From the NCBI RefSeq assembly GCF_018812025.1, contig NC_063044.1, positions 44,297,330 through 44,361,329 on the forward strand: a stretch of DNA of 64,000 nucleotides. The letters are read 5' to 3'. This document shows, one piece after another, positions 35,981 to 47,773 of the stretch; position 1 is the stretch's first letter; each line of letters begins with the position of its first letter. The DNA is from Megalobrama amblycephala (lineage: Eukaryota; Chordata; Actinopteri; Cypriniformes; Xenocyprididae). Below the pieces are notes generated by a model. The model saw only the letters and a list, made by a program, of their open reading frames with translations. It had not been told where the DNA came from and made no database searches. Made by a program: the position numbers and the translations under genes.

Positions 35981-36639
35981 TTAAAACGTATATAATTTTT
36001 TTTTTTTTTTTTTTAGAAAATGACTGATCGTTTCACTAGATAAGACCCTTATTCCTCGTCTGGTATCGTTTAAAGCCCTTTGAAGCTGCACTGAAACTCT
36101 AATTTTAACCTTCAACCGTTTGGAGGCCACTGAAGTCCACTATAAGGAGAATAATCCTGGAAAGACATGAACATCTTGGATGACATGGGGTGAGTAAATT
36201 ATCAGGAAATTTTTATTTGAAAGTGAACTAATCCTTTAAGCCTAGTCCTAGACTAAAATGCATGTTTGAGCTGTTTTAACTGAAAGCAACATGCTTTTGC
36301 AATTGCTTTTGTCACAAGATGCACACCAGTAAGGTTTTGTTCTAAGGCACATTTATAAAAGCTACTTAAATGTCCTAACTGAACTAAGACCTTAATCCTG
36401 GCTTAATCTAAACCCTGACCAGTATGTCATAATTTCGACTCTCTCACAATTTTGACTTTTTATGTCATAATTATGTCTTTTTTTTTTTTTGTCATAAAGT
36501 AATGATTATGAAAAAAATATTTGGAATTTTGACACACAAGTATGATTTAAAAAAAAACATGATTTTGTATTAAGTGGTAGAAATGTTCTTCCATACAAAA
36601 TAAGTTGTTTTTTGTTTGTTTTTGTTGTTTTTTGCACTC

Positions 36640-37040
36640 TGACATTTAAATCCTCTAATGGGCAAATGTCTGAATTTGCAACTCTCACTTTAGGACTGAC
36701 ATGACAGATGGCTCTGGCTTCTGGGGTAGGAGTTGGCACTAGTGCATGGACCATGGTGGTCTTTTTTACTGGGTCCATGGCAGGTGCAGGGCTGATGTGC
36801 TCCTCTTCCGCTGCCTCGCAGATGGTGAGGGGAACCACAGTGCAGGATAATCCACTCCATATAATCCACAAAAGTCGGGCAGGAGTGCCTTGGACCGCTC
36901 GTTGAGGCTCGTCTGGTAGAAGGGAGCGGTCAGGGCAGTGAGTAAGGCAAGCCAGGTCGGGAAAATCCTTTGTGTGGTCCTCGAGGTAACACTCCTCTTG
37001 CTCCAGGAGGAGGAGGCATACTGATGGTAAGTCTATCACT
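36640..37040 (-). pseudogene. gag-like retrotransposon remnant
   Basis: The minus-strand frame contains LLLLEQEECYLEDHTKDFPD and LACLTHCPDRSLLPDE, resembling the x-E-D-[YH]-x3-F-x2-L-A-x4-T-x2-P-D pattern of capsid-like gag domains that are frequent in cyprinid retroelement copies. A Pro/Thr-rich tail follows. It lacks a proper start and a conserved later part; there are no protease or RT motifs alongside. A decayed host exon cannot be excluded. Confidence 0.4.
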
Positions 37041-39256
37041 TTTTTCTTTTAAATCCTTTCTTTTTGGTTAGTTCTTCTGTCACGTTGTAGTGTGGTAAGC
37101 AACATGCACAAAGAAGAAATATTCTTAAAATAGTCTTTACTTATAAACTCAAGAACGCAGGACATCGCTAGGAGACACTAGAAGATAGGAAACCACACAT
37201 TAAACCATAACCGAGAACCGACCAGGGACTGAACTGAACTGTGCAAATCATAGGTAACCATAGAAACAAACGAGAGTGGTGGTTCAGGAGATTCCCCCTT
37301 CCATATGTAAAGTGCTTTAAGAAGAAAAAAAAAAGTGTTATATAAATGTAACAAATTATTAAGTGCAAATTGAGGACAAAGTTCTTATTTGGAATAATTA
37401 AAATATGGGATTCAATCTTAATTTCCTATTAGCCAATTAGCAGACACTGTTGGTTGTATGCAAGTACAATCAATGAGCACAGACGGTTCTTGATTTTCAA
37501 ATACAATTCGAAAAAGTGAAAAGTGTTTATAGTAGTCCTGCAAAAACTTGAAAATTAGTGAAAGGGAAGAGGGAGAGAATTCATAAAAAGAAAAAAGTTG
37601 ACAAACTTAAGAGTCACTGAACATGTTCAGTGATTCTAAATACAACAAGAGTTAAAGTTTCTGGACAAGACTAGACCTGACACCATCCGTCGAAAAGATC
37701 AATCACATGGTCATATTTCATTGTCTTTATTGTGTTCAATGCTTTTTGTTTTTCATTCTCATTCCTATTTCTATCAATTCTTTTAGCTTTCATGTGTAAA
37801 ATATAAAAGAGAGGAAGCCATAAAGCTCAACTGTATGAGGGTGTTTCTGCAACTAACGGGCACTTTTGACTCTCCCATTTCTAAAAAAATCAACCTCTAT
37901 GAATTTTAATTTTAACCATCACAGTCTGTAATACATATAAAAATGTACACAAAATTGAATGTAGATGCTAAGATTTTAATCTGGAACGTGTTTATTTTTG
38001 TATGGTTTTCATCTCTTCTTACAAAATGTCCTTACCGCAACATTACAATAACGGTAATTTTATACACTTTTCTTTTTTAATTTTTATAAAAATGTAATAC
38101 ATTTACATTGTTACTTTTAAGATTTGTCCATTTTTGTAAATACAGATATTAAAAAATAATTTAAAATTAGGGGATTTTATGATATTCTTTATGCCATAGA
38201 AAATTTTGATGCAAACCTTAGATGTCAATTGTTTTAATACATGCCAAAGATACAATATTTAAATTTTTATGACAAATATTGTCATTTTAATGTGTAAATC
38301 ATGTCTACTGAAGGGTTAAAATACAAACTGTTGCAAACAACAGTCTGATTAATAATTAAAATAAATCATTGCTGCATTAATGACAGTTTGTGTCGGTAAG
38401 GACACAATGTTAATGACATGTTAATAATGTAGCCTTAACAATAGGTAAACTGTAGAGAAAAACGGTAACAGACAAAAATGGAAGGTATTTTGTTAAAGAG
38501 GTATTGCGGGAAAGACTGGTTTAAAAACTAATACTTTTATGAACTTATAACAACAAACTAATTTGAGGCCTTCAGTATTTAGTTTTGTCCTCTGGTTTCT
38601 TTTGTTTATCCTCCACTGTCTTCTGTTTCTGATTTGTCATTTTATCTGCTCTTTTTAAAATGCTCTTTTTCCATAACAATTCATATCTGTCAGGGTCTTT
38701 TCTCATTAAGTCTCTGCATTTCTGTCATCTTTTAAGATGAATTTGGTATCATCTAGGGTTGCAAAAATGGCATGTTTATATTTAGATTGCAGTGTAAAAA
38801 TTTGTCTCTACCGCAACGCAAAGTCTTTACCGCAACACCTAAAAATTCTGCGGTAAAGACATGTTGCGGAAATGACATTTATGCTAATATTGCTGATAAC
38901 TGGCAGCTAGCAAGGTCTGATACATCAGTTTTGACTTTTAGCACCACATATACATGTAACAGTAATATAAATTCATTTTTAAAATGTAGTTCAAAATACA
39001 CAATTACTAAGCTGAATGGTAAGGACACATAATAAATACTTATGAAGAGAAGATGATCTTTATCTTAGTTTTCTGGATCTTGTGAGTAGGGTGACCACCC
39101 GTCCCGCTTTGCATTGCACCGCACAGCATTTTCACTCCTTGTCCCGCACATCGCATATTGAGAAAATGTCCTGCATTTTCATCAGTCTGTTGGTTTTTAA
39201 TTATCATATTAGGAAAATGTGCCTGCGTCCTTGTAAAATAAAGACATGTTATGTTA
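37041..39256. other. AT-rich intron without recognised features
   Basis: Repeated phrases such as TACCGCAACA (38034, 38811, 38830) are seen, but no element boundaries. No exon. Confidence 0.4.
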
Positions 39257-39945
39257 CATGGATTTAATAGCGAAAATGCGAGTAAAACAAACGATTACAC
39301 TAAAGGTTGGGCTCGAAAGTGTTCCTTACAACTTGTCAAATAAACCTAATCCATGGATACTGACATGCAGTATGTTTATATGTGCCTGATTTCGACGCCG
39401 GGGAAATACATAAAGCTAATCGGCCTGTGAATATATAACTACAATATAGGTAGGTTTAAATCCGCGTAATCACTTATATCAATGTTATATATATAGTCAT
39501 ATTGTCCAGCCCTAAAACATATATAGTTTTATAGTATAGTTTCTGTCAGTGTTGTTTATTTAAAAACACCCAATTATGCAGATTATAAGATGGAAAATAT
39601 TTAATTGATGAGTTGTCAATATAATATATAACAATACAATATATATACTAGAGCTGGGGGATATATCGCATGTGATTGTCACGCGCATTTTGTCAGTAAA
39701 GCCGGTTCCCTGATTACCGCTAAATCGCCATCACCTGCTTTCAAATGGAGCGGCATTTAATAGACAGAGCCGTAGATCACTGATAAGCCACGCTATTAAA
39801 TCCATGTAACATAACATATCGCGTTCATATCTTAGATGTATCGCCTTCGATAATGAACGCAATATTGCGTGGCTTATCAGTGAACTACGGCTCTGTCTAT
39901 TAAATGCCGCTCCATTTGAAAGCTCTGCTGGAGTCCAGCTGTTTC
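39257..39945. repeat. composite repeat sharing long segments with 7588-7915
   Basis: GGGCTCGAAAGTGTTCCTTA and its neighbourhood occur at both sites. Here the TAAATGCCGCTCCATTTGAA module also appears twice, inverted (about 39735-39785 and 39855-39920), suggesting a decayed fold-back. Confidence 0.6.
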
Positions 39946-40135
39946 TGTGAATTGCAGTGATCCATTTGCTTCTTTTTTCTGTAGCTTTCGGCAGTCCTTA
40001 AATATATACCTCAGGTTTTGTGTCAAAGCTATTTGTACAGTCAATCACAAAGCTCTTTCCCGTTTTGGATGTGTTTTGTTTGTTTTTCGCGACATTCACG
40101 CTGAAAACCAATGCTGCCGCTCAGTCTTTTGCCAC

Positions 40136-40886
40136 TTAAGACGAGTTCAGACTGCACGATTTTCAAAGTAGTCGGGTCACTGTTCTTTTCACACTGCATG
40201 ACTATCTTGGCCAGCATTCAGTCGCTGCTGTGTTCAAACTGCACGATGGATCGGCGACAGAAGGTTTCACACTGCATGACTTTACAATAGGAAGAATCGC
40301 CGACAACTCTGTCTGGCACGCAAACTACGTTTCACAACCAAACCCACGCGAGACATGACAAGGAAACAACGTGATATCACGCATGCAAGACTGGAGTTCT
40401 CACGTGAGACTGGGATTATTATTAAAAATGGTAGCCCGCAAGAAGCTTGCAATACGAATGCCTGTGCGCTCATTTGCAGCGAAAACAAGAAAAAGAACCG
40501 AGAAGAAGCCTTTTTCTGAAACGAAGCCATGCTTGCTGATATTGTGGTCTATAACTCCTCCCCGAACTCCCCGCTGCTCTGTATCTTGCTCTCTCATTGG
40601 CTGTTGGTCATCACCGATGTAGTTTTCAGTCAGAACACTTTTCACACAGCAGGATTTTGAATCGCCGACAGGTCCAGATATTTAGCATGCCAAATATCTC
40701 ACAGCCGTCGGCGACTCGTAGGCGATTCTCTCAGATCACGTCTTTGCTCATTGACACTGCGTGATTGTCACTCGCGTGAACGAGCACCGATTTACCTGTG
40801 ATTTCGGGCATTTGTCGGCGATTTCTGAAAACCTGTCGGTGAGCCAAAATCGGGTCTAAAATCGTGCAGTCTGAACTTGGCTTTAA
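40136..40886. mobile_element. TTAA-flanked fold-back with GTTCAGACTGCACGATTTT ends
   Basis: TTAAGACGAGTTCAGACTGC is mirrored by GCAGTCTGAACTTGGCTTTAA; the interior repeats GCATGAC/GTCGGCGAT motifs. Open frames within are not coding. Confidence 0.65.
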
Positions 40887-41651
40887 GCCGCGCGCACACT
40901 TAATGATTGTAAGGCCGATTATGAATGTAAATTAATACTTATGACTGATCACGCTTAAACACGTCCAGTCAGAGGCAGTTGCGTTCAGTCGCCGATTACA
41001 GTCGGTGTTCAAATTCCATGTGTAAGTATTTAAATCTGATTCAGTCGCAGGATCGCTGTATGTTGAGCACAGTCTTAGGGGCCGTTCACACAGAACGCGT
41101 CTTTGCGTCTAAAAACGTGAGACGCAGCGCTCAGGAGTGGTTTTAAAAAAAGCGCAGCATAGAACGCGAGAGTCTCGAGACGCGCCTTTGAGACGTGATG
41201 CAATAACGACAATAACGGAAATAATAGAAATAGGCAAACTGCAGAATTTACAGATACAAGTTTTGACATGGAAAAACAGAAAATAAGATAATGAGCGCCT
41301 CCTCTGCCATGTTGCCATTATATAAAACAGTTGTCATGCCAACTCGCAACGCTTGCCCCGCCTCCAAGTTCTTCTGATTGGTCCACTGTTTTGGAACTGA
41401 CATTGATGAGCTGCGCTGCGTGTAAAAGTTGAAATTCTTTTAACTTGACACGGCGTCTTAAAAACGCGGCGCTCATGTGCGAGACACTGCAAATGACGCA
41501 GACGCGAGCGTAACGGTCATGCACGTCCGTCAAGCGCGTGTTTACATAGAAAAACAATGGGAAAGTAGCGCATTGGAATAGAAAAACGCGTTCTGTGTGA
41601 ACGGCCCCTTAGAATGTTTTAGCTAGTCGTTAAATGTGTGCCCGGCTTTAG
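40883..41651. mobile_element. fold-back element hosting a 3-bp-duplication transposon
   Basis: GCCGCGCGCACACTTAATGA at the left pairs with CGTTAAATGTGTGCCCGGC at the right. It abuts the previous element at a shared TTAA and contains the insertion at 41078-41608. Confidence 0.5.
41078..41608. mobile_element. 531-bp PIF/Harbinger-like MITE, copy 1
   Basis: The ends are GGGGCCGTTCACACAGAACG and CGTTCTGTGTGAACGGCCCC, with TTA on both sides (41075-41077, 41609-41611). A 3-bp TWA duplication is typical of PIF/Harbinger elements. No transposase. Confidence 0.75.
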
Positions 41652-41815
41652 CGGGCGTGACCACAGTCGCAACGGTCGACGGTGACGTCACATGCATACC
41701 CTCTATAGTCCATTGGGGTTGGCCCAATTTGTAAACTCACATGCATGTGCTCACATGCTAATTTCTGTTCCCATAGAAACTAGATTTGTTTGGCTTTGAA
41801 CAAATGTCATATTAA

Positions 41816-42365
41816 GGGGCCGTTCACACAGAACGCATCTTTGCGTCTAAAAACGTGAGATGCAGCGCTCAGGAATGGTTTTAAAAAAAGCGCAGTGTAG
41901 AACGCGAGCATCTCGAGATGCACCTTTGAGACGTGATGCAATAATTGTCTCAAAGACAATAACGGAAATAATAGAAATGGGCAAACAGCAGAATTGACAG
42001 ATACAAGTTTTGACATGGAAAAAAAAGAAAATAAGATAATAATGAGCCATGTTGCAGTCATATCAGTTGTCATGCCAACTTGCTACTGTAAACAGAAGCT
42101 TGCAATGCTTGCCCCGCCTCCGAGTTCTTCTGATTGGTCGACTGTTTTGGAACTGACATTGATGAGCGGCGCTGCGCGTAAAAGTTGAAATTCTTGTAAC
42201 TTGACACGGCGTCTTAAAAATGCGGCGCTCATGTGCGAGACACTGCAAAAGACGCCAGACGCGAGCGTAACAGTCATGCACGTCCATCAAGCGCGTGTTT
42301 ACATAGAAAAACAATGGGAAAGTAGCGCATTGGAATAGAAAAACGCGTTCTGTGTGAACGGCCCC
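41816..42365. mobile_element. 550-bp PIF/Harbinger-like MITE, copy 2
   Basis: Same ends as copy 1, flanked by TAA (41813-41815, 42366-42368). By eye it is clearly homologous to copy 1 along its whole length, with small insertions (for example near 41948 and 42089). Confidence 0.75.
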
Positions 42366-42368
42366 TAA

Positions 42369-43689
42369 GAGTCTTTTTTCAGTGCTGCGGTAAGGAGTCA
42401 ATAGTGTGGGACAGGTGTATTTAGAAGAACATAAAAAACATAAAAAGAACTTTAAGATGGTGTAAAGTAACATTTATATGAAACTAATTCATTTGAAATA
42501 ATGTCATATTGTAAAAGAATTAGCTAATTTTATGCATCTCAGCATTGAAACCACAGGTGTGGGACATGAGCAAAAATGGTGTTTGGTGTTTTTTCATTAA
42601 ACAATATTATTTATTCATTAATTTTTTTTAAGTCAAGGTGTGCAATGACACTGTGTTTATATTTATGAAGCTTTAGATGACAAATTTTAACATAAACCTT
42701 AAATTTCACTACTGGGACTTAAAAGTGCCTGTTGTTGCAGAACCACCCATGAAGCAAGATGAAGTTAAAAGTTTAAAAGAGTGTGTTGAAGACTATACTT
42801 TTGTCAAAAAAAAGTTTTGAGGAAGTGGCTTGAGTGTACATGTGTATTTAAGGAATCGTTTACTGCTTAATGTTGTGAAAACACTGCATTGTGGTTATTC
42901 GGACAGCTGTAAATAGTCCTATTTGTCACACATCGTGGCAGTGTAGACGTTATTTCATTTGACACACACAAAAAAACAAGACTATAGCTTGAAGTAACGG
43001 AAGTATAGCCTGGGAAATATGTTGTACTGTGTCAAAAACATTTTGTGAAATTTTGATGTGACCCTTGGACAGTGTGACCTATTACACAAACTGCGCTTTT
43101 ATCCCTCACAGGTTAATTGTAAGATTTTTTCACCACTTCCTGTTTTCCATCTCTCTCTGTCTGTCTCTCTCTGTCTCTGTCTCCTTCAGTCTGTCAGCTC
43201 TGATTCAATGTTCTAAATGAATTTGTTCATTCGGCTCTGCTTACACCACTTATTAGCTTTCCACTAACAAAAAGTACCATAGTATTACCACAGCTTGGAA
43301 ACATAAAAAAATATAATATGCAGATAAATGTATAGTCACTGTCATTTTAATCACAATATTATGTAGACTTACTCAAGTATGGTTTCCCTAAACAAAGTTT
43401 TAAAAATTACATTAATAATGATTTTTGGTGTGTTTATCATTCTTTAGCTGTAAATCTCAAAAGACAAAACAAAAGGCAAACCAGCTAAAAATGAAGTGAT
43501 TCAATTATGACAATTCATTTCAATATTTTATAGTTTAGGCTTGGGTAAAGTGACAGAATCCTTCAAAAAGTGTTTAATCCTTTGATATTTGGTACAATTT
43601 TTGGTTAAACAAAAGTGATACAGTTGAACATATTTAATGTCATTGGCCAAATGCAATGTATATCAACCTATTAAACCCATTAATTCAAT
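42369..43689. other. AT-rich intron without recognised features
   Basis: Contains a CT/GT-rich tract at about 43150-43195. No gene or element boundary seen. Confidence 0.4.
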
Positions 43690-44060
43690 GTCCTATAAAC
43701 CTAAAAGATCTGTAAACATTTGCATGTTGCAGGTGCCTTCACAAGTCATTAGGTTTCTCTCCAAAACCTTTACTCTCTCAGCTCCTCTCTGGTGGAATGA
43801 GCTGCCAACCTCCATTTGATCTACTGAGATCAGCACAACTTTCAAAAAGCAGGTAAGACACACTTCATCCTCAAGCACTTCCTATTTCACAACCTTAACG
43901 CACTTAAATACTAACAAACAAAATTATTTTCTTCATAAAACCTGCCTTTGTGCATGTATGAATATTGTTGGCTCTTTGAAGAATTGCTTAGTTCCTCTAT
44001 TGTAAAGTTGCTCTGGATATAAGCATCTGCTAAAAAAGGCATAAATGTAAATGTAAAATG
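43690..44060 (+). mobile_element. 3' end of an L2-like LINE
   Basis: TLSAPLWWNELPTSI followed by TFKKQVRHT resembles the extreme C-terminus of L2/CR1-type LINE ORF2 proteins (LWN-x-LP...FK). Downstream comes the tail AGTTGCTCTGGATATAAGCA/TCTGCTAAAAAAGG...AAATGTAAATGTAAA, the well-known fish LINE/SINE 3' tail. The rest of the LINE is absent (5' truncation). Confidence 0.6.
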
Positions 44061-44914
44061 CATACGTCTTTGATTCTATTAATACTTTATTTAAGTATTA
44101 ACAGCATCAAATGTGTGCTAGAACCACATTTCAATTACAAATATCCATACAGTATTTACTAATGAGATCATGTCGATTTGTTTCTTTTCTCTTCCCTAGT
44201 CCCTGCCAAATCCATTATAGACCCACCTGGGCTGATGGCTAACTATCTCAGAAGTGATCAGTGAGATCACAGAGATCATAAGAGTCATTGCTCATATATT
44301 TATCCTGGCATTGGCTCTCACTCAGGGCACCAGGTGTGTCAACTCTGATAAAGCATAAAGGCCGGTATTATATACTGTATTAACTTTTTTGAGTGTTGCA
44401 CTGTTTTTTTTTTCTGCCCGCCAGAACCTCTAAGAGTCCCTGGCACATTTACAAAAAGCCTGTGTGCTGACAGTGCAGAGCACACCACAGCACTGATACA
44501 GAGAGTTTCATCCACACACACAGCTCTCTTTATTGGCTGTTGTTACAGCCTGATGAGCGGGTTCCCTCTTCCAGTCAAAGCCTATGGAAAATCTAGCCCT
44601 GTCAACGGAAAATCTTACAAACGCACACTGCTCTGCAGCACTAACGCCACTAGGGACAAAAGTAGTATAGCGTAAATGCTTTGTCTGGTAGAAAAGTCAA
44701 AAAAGCAACAAGAAGAAGCTAGATGAATCCAGTTTTAACTACAAAACATGTGAAGAAGCAAAGTCTTCATTAGTCGCAGATCCCAGCTAAAGCAACAAAC
44801 ACAGGACCATTGCCATAAGAATCTTACAGAGCAATGGAAAAGAACGGAAAACAGACTTCAACATGTGACAATCTCTTTGGGTTGTGTCCCAGTGGTGGCG
44901 CGCCGGTCTCTTAC
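44061..44914 (-). other. septin9: intron immediately downstream of septin9 exon 1b
   Basis: This starts at the exon 1b donor GTAAGAG (44914). No further exon recognised. Confidence 0.45.
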
Positions 44915-44936
44915 CTGCGATTTTGTCTCCCTCCAT
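44915..44936 (-). CDS. septin9: septin-9 alternative first coding exon 1b
   Basis: On the minus strand a 22-base coding segment starts at an ATG in a good context (GCTTAGCCATGG) and ends in phase 1 at the donor GCAG|GTAAGAG (intron from 44914). Joined to exon 3 it gives MEGDKIAALKRSFEVEE, very close to the human isoform b start MERDRISALKRSFEVEE (known family sequence). It lies inside the intron between exons 2 and 3, where an alternative downstream promoter would be expected. The sequence upstream (to about 45.1 kb) is purine-rich on the minus strand and probably leader. An in-frame GTG-initiated extension upstream is an open frame without coding signs. Confidence 0.85.
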
Positions 44937-45780
44937 GGCTAAGCACACACCCTCCTCTGCCACATGTAGCCTGTCTCTCCTCCAACCCTTTTTTTGTTGG
45001 ACTTCCTCTTTCACTCCCAGCGCACCAACACTTTCTCCTCCTTGTTTGCTTTCCCTCGCTCTCCTTTAGCTTTTCCCTCCCTTTCTCTCTCTCCTCCTCT
45101 CTCTTTAACTCTACCCCAATCTTCTTGGTTTAATGTCTTCCGTGTGCCGTAATAATGAGCGGACGCAGAATTACGGCATGCCCATGTGCGGATCATATGG
45201 AGCGTTCTTGCTTTTTTCCTTTTTCAGTCCTCTCTCATGTGTCCGTCTCTCTCGAAGTCTCTCTCTCTCTCTCTCTCTGCGTTCTCTGACACTGAGGCAG
45301 CATTGTGTGCAGGATGGAAACCCAAGGCCATGTGATATGAGCTTTTCGTCCCAAAATATCTCCTCTCAGCGGCTTGAGGAATCCTGGACAGCCCTCTGAT
45401 TTTCTCCAGGGCTCTGGTGAGTCACGAGAGAAAGGTCGAGGAGATAGACGTGACCAACATCACACCCCTGTGATCGAAAACAAACATCTGAACACTGACT
45501 CAGACCGTAGACAAACATTTTCATACGCTGCCTGCCGCTCCTAATTTCAAGTACGGCCAAGACACACAACGCAGATTCCTTTGTTTTCCTTTGTGTTGCT
45601 CAACGAGAGCAAATGCAGACCTCTATTTGAAAGCATTTGAAATCAGGATGATGTGTCTTGTTCAGGAAGTGAGAATGACCTTTGGCTTTCCTTTCTGGGG
45701 GGATGGAGGGTCGCCTGGCGAGCAGACAGCTGGGAGACGAGCCTAAATGCTTGTGAAGAAATACACCGGCCCAGATCAGT
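44937..45780 (-). promoter_or_regulatory. septin9: probable leader and promoter region of septin9 exon 1b
   Basis: This is the block just upstream of the 1b ATG on the minus strand. It is GC-richer than its surroundings and largely free of recognised repeats, with polypurine stretches and a (CT)n microsatellite (45256-45278 on the plus strand). An alternative promoter must lie near here if exon 1b is used; no TATA box is evident. Confidence 0.4.
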
Positions 45781-46324
45781 CTCCCCAGACTCAGAGCATA
45801 AATATATAGATATTGTACTCTAATTAAATTATCTATTTATCAATATGATGTATATAATACAGAAAAGAAAGCAACAGCAAAATAAAATTGATTAACAAAT
45901 GCCAATATGTTGAGTTGACCGATATTTGCGCTTGTAGTAAATTAGTGATTTGTAAAGCATTCCCACAACAGGCCTCTTAACACAGGAACAATACTGCCTC
46001 TATGAGAGAATTCATAGATCTACACCCACTGCCAGACTCACAGCCGTAAATTCCCAAACACATGACATTTCATAGACCTCAAAGAGATGTTGTGTCACAG
46101 TCTTACTGTAGCAACAGGCTCTGCTAGCAACATACAACACACTCTAGACCACTCAGAAGAGCTAACAGATCAACAGTGCTGTTTAAAATACTTAGAAATG
46201 TGGCCAAAAGTGCTTGATTAGTAAATAATTGAAAGTAATAGTTAGGGAATAATTATATGTATTTGAATGGATTTCCATATTTTCCGACCTGAGAAGTATG
46301 ACCCATGTGAATCATGCAAGGACC
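45781..46324. other. intron sequence without recognised features
   Basis: AT-rich; nothing identified. Confidence 0.4.
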
Positions 46325-47025
46325 TTAAAGGGTTAGTTCACACAAAAATGAAAATTCTGTCATTAATTACTCACCCTCATACCGTTCTGCACCTGTAAGA
46401 CCTTTTGTTCATCATCAGAACACAAATTAAGATATTTTTGATAAAAGATACTTGTGAGAAAGATACTAAAGACGTATTTAAATCAGTTCATGTGACTACA
46501 GTGGTTGTACCTTAATGTTATGAAGTGACGAGAATACTTTTTGTGCACCAAAAAACAAAATAGTGACTTTATTCAACAATATCTAGTGATGGGTGATTTC
46601 AAAACACTGCTTCATGAAGCTTTGAAGCTTTACGAATCTTGTGTTGAATCAGTGGTTCGGAGCGTGTATCAAACTGCCAGTGTTTTTCAGTCAGTGTTTT
46701 GAAATCATCCATCACTAGATATTGTTGAATAAAGTCATTATTTAGTTTTTTTTGCAGCAAAAAAAAGTATTCTCGTTGCTTCCTAACATTAAGGTTGAAC
46801 CACTGTAGTCACATTAACTGATTTAAATATGTCTTTAGTAGCTTTCTGGGCATTGAAAGTGTTAATTATCTTGCTGGTGATGCAGGCCTCACTGAGCCAT
46901 TGGATTTCATCAAAAATATCTTAATTTGTGTTCTGAAGATGAACGAAGGTCTTACGGGTGTGGAACGACATGAGGGTGAGTAATTAATGACAGAATTTTC
47001 ATTTTTTGGTGAACTAACACTTTAA
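46325..47025. mobile_element. TTAA-flanked fold-back, relative of 27131-27992
   Basis: TTAAAGGGTTAGTTCACACA at the left and TTTTGGTGAACTAACACTTTAA-type right end (TTAA 47022-47025). The inner arms share the GAACCACTG and GCTTTACGAATC modules with the 27-kb copy, minus part of the centre. Confidence 0.75.
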
Positions 47026-47739
47026 ACAGTTACTAAACAAACTGCAAAATTCTGTGTTTTCAGATATTCCATGCATGGATATCACTTCAAGAGCTAGCGG
47101 CGCTGTGTGCAGGACACCCTTAGCATCTCAGCCAGGGTCTAAAAAGAACGCTTGTCATGTGGCAAATGCAAGTAAAATTAGGTAATTGTATGGGAATTAA
47201 AATAATCTTCAGCTTTACTCTTTTTGTATTTTTACAGAAGAAAGAAATTCATACAGGACACAAGGGTGAATAAATGATGACAATTTTAATTTTTAAGTAC
47301 ATGATACGGTGTTACGTGCCAGTTGGTTTGAAAGGATTGTGATTTAGTTGTATAAATATATAGTCATGCCAATCTGGGGAGGAGACTTAAAATGGAGGAG
47401 AGGCTTTTGTACACTTTAGTGGTTTTTGTGTGTTTTTCCACCAAAATATAAGCTCTATGGCTTAAATAATAATGATAACAATTATTATTATTAAGTACTC
47501 AATATGGTCAAAGATGTTTAGCACAGTCTGTGCTTTAAATACAGTTTCAAGGACTTCTGGCATCTTATAAAGACACAGTAGCCAAATATCTCTTGTTTTA
47601 AGCAGACGTTCAGACTCCGTGACGCCAGGATATACTTTCTAACCAACAACATGTCATGTTTGTGAAGTGCAGCTAGCATAAAGACAGAACATGTTGACAT
47701 TTTCCACAGCAAGTCAGTGACCAAAAGTCAATGCATACA

Positions 47740-47773
<34 letters not shown>

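Larger units (their letters stand above)
33977..36239. mobile_element. TTAA-flanked fold-back element carrying two inner TTAA elements
   Basis: Left arm 33977-34275 (TTAAAGGATTAGTTCACTTTC...) and right arm 35981-36239 (...GAAAGTGAACTAATCCTTTAA) are inverted copies. The flanks AAGGC|TTAA and TTAA|GCCTAG fit a TTAA target duplicated within an older repeat. The centre TTAA was itself the target of inner elements. Confidence 0.8.

Noticed and set aside
41078..42365. The two GGGGCCGTTC copies considered as one tandem segmental duplication
   Set aside because: Each copy has its own perfect 3-bp flanking duplication and the sequence between them is not repeated.
40282..42473. Many open frames at 40.3-42.5 kb
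   Set aside because: They fall within fold-back elements and repeat in both copies of the GGGGCCGTTC element; none shows a protein domain.
44787..45014. 75-codon minus-strand frame covering exon 1b
   Set aside because: It starts at GTG, not ATG, and reads through the exon 1b donor; only the 22-base ATG segment is supported by the septin-9 match.
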